Source: Actinomycetota bacterium
GTDB lineage: Bacteria > Actinomycetota > Nitriliruptoria > Euzebyales > Egibacteraceae
DNA length: 12,792 nucleotides
NCBI GenBank assembly: GCA_019347785.1
Contig: JAHWKQ010000040.1
Location: 1 to 12,792 of the forward strand
Direction: 5' to 3'
In this document: piece after piece, positions 12,542-12,792 of the stretch
Layout: every line of letters begins with the position of its first letter
Numbering within the stretch: position 1 is the first letter of the stretch
Position numbers and translations under genes: made by a program
The notes under the pieces: model-generated
What the model saw: only the letters and a program-made list of their open reading frames with translations
The model's database searches: none
Told to the model about the DNA's origin: nothing

Positions 12542-12792
12542 ATGGAGACCCGAGACCCATGGACGCTGCAGCGGGAGACGCTGGGGGCCTTCATCCGGAC
12601 ACAGCGCAAGCTGGCCAACCTGTCGCTACGGCAGATGGCCGAGATGACCAACGTCTCCAACCCCTACCTGAGCCAGATCGAGCGGGGCCTGCACGAGCCG
12701 TCCGTGCGCGTGCTGACCGCGATTGCCCGCGCGCTGAACCTGTCGGCGGAGACCGTCCTGGCCCAGGCCGGCCTGGTGGGCGAGGCCGGCCA
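12542..12792 (+). CDS. XRE-family helix-turn-helix regulator, 3'-truncated by window edge
   Basis: The frame runs from ATG 12542 to the end of the window without a stop, showing 83 residues. It begins METRDPWTLQRETLGAFIRT. The helix-turn-helix is classical: LSLRQMAEMTNVSNPYLSQI (about residues 27-46) then ERGLHEPSVRVLTAIARALN, the usual recognition-helix pattern for the XRE/HTH_3 family, ending in LSAETVLAQAGL. It should bind DNA as a dimer. Context suggests control of the phasin gene upstream. A comparable pairing is known from M. tuberculosis, where the HTH regulator Rv0474 lies beside the lipid-surface protein HbhA (Rv0475), and from Rhodococcus, where MLDSR sits next to the lipid-droplet protein MLDS. 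The C-terminal part, which would show any ligand-sensing region, is outside the window. Confidence 0.88.
   Translation, partial: METRDPWTLQRETLGAFIRTQRKLANLSLRQMAEMTNVSNPYLSQIERGLHEPSVRVLTAIARALNLSAETVLAQAGLVGEAG

Overview
The window is very GC-rich, densely packed DNA whose gene content points to a member of the Actinomycetota. It carries UPF0182, DUF2277, DUF2342 and DUF4190-type proteins, an enoyl-CoA hydratase resembling mycobacterial Rv0130, and several apparently leaderless promoters with a TAnnnT -10 box just before the ATG. I cannot name the genus; a deep-branching actinobacterial class is possible but unproven. No insertion sequence, prophage, CRISPR array or rRNA was seen.

Left part (1-2341). 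A 5'-truncated SagB-type nitroreductase is followed by a DUF2277 gene and a betaine-homocysteine methyltransferase-like gene, probably co-transcribed. On the minus strand lies an initiator tRNA-Met (CAT) with its own promoter and a terminator. A second hairpin separates it from the next minus-strand gene.

Middle (2342-8699). A large UPF0182 membrane protein and molybdopterin synthase subunit MoaE lie on the minus strand. Divergent from moaE is a fused two-domain siroheme decarboxylase-like (AhbA-AhbB/NirDL) protein. Its stop codon overlaps that of a small convergent DUF4190-like membrane protein. A DUF2342 (metalloprotease-like) gene follows, interrupted in-frame by a 30-bp tandem repeat.

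Right part (8700-12792). This is a polyhydroxyalkanoate (PHA) granule locus. A 473-bp intergenic region holds an A8 tract, a cluster of DnaA-box-like 9-mers, a sigma70-like promoter and a structured leader. It is followed by a MaoC/PhaJ-type hydratase, a catalytically degenerate short-chain-dehydrogenase-like protein, a class I PhaC synthase, a small phasin-like protein, and the start of an XRE-family regulator. The hydratase can supply (R)-3-hydroxyacyl-CoA from beta-oxidation, PhaC polymerises it, and the phasin coats the granule. The phasin gene has its own strong promoter, whose -10 box lies inside a perfect 12-bp palindrome. The neighbouring XRE protein is the obvious candidate to bind it. 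No phaA or phaB is in view, so precursors probably come from fatty acid oxidation or from enzymes encoded elsewhere.

The most interesting unexplained elements are the degenerate SDR-like protein inside the PHA operon, the DnaA-box cluster with its structured leader, and the palindromic promoter of the phasin gene.
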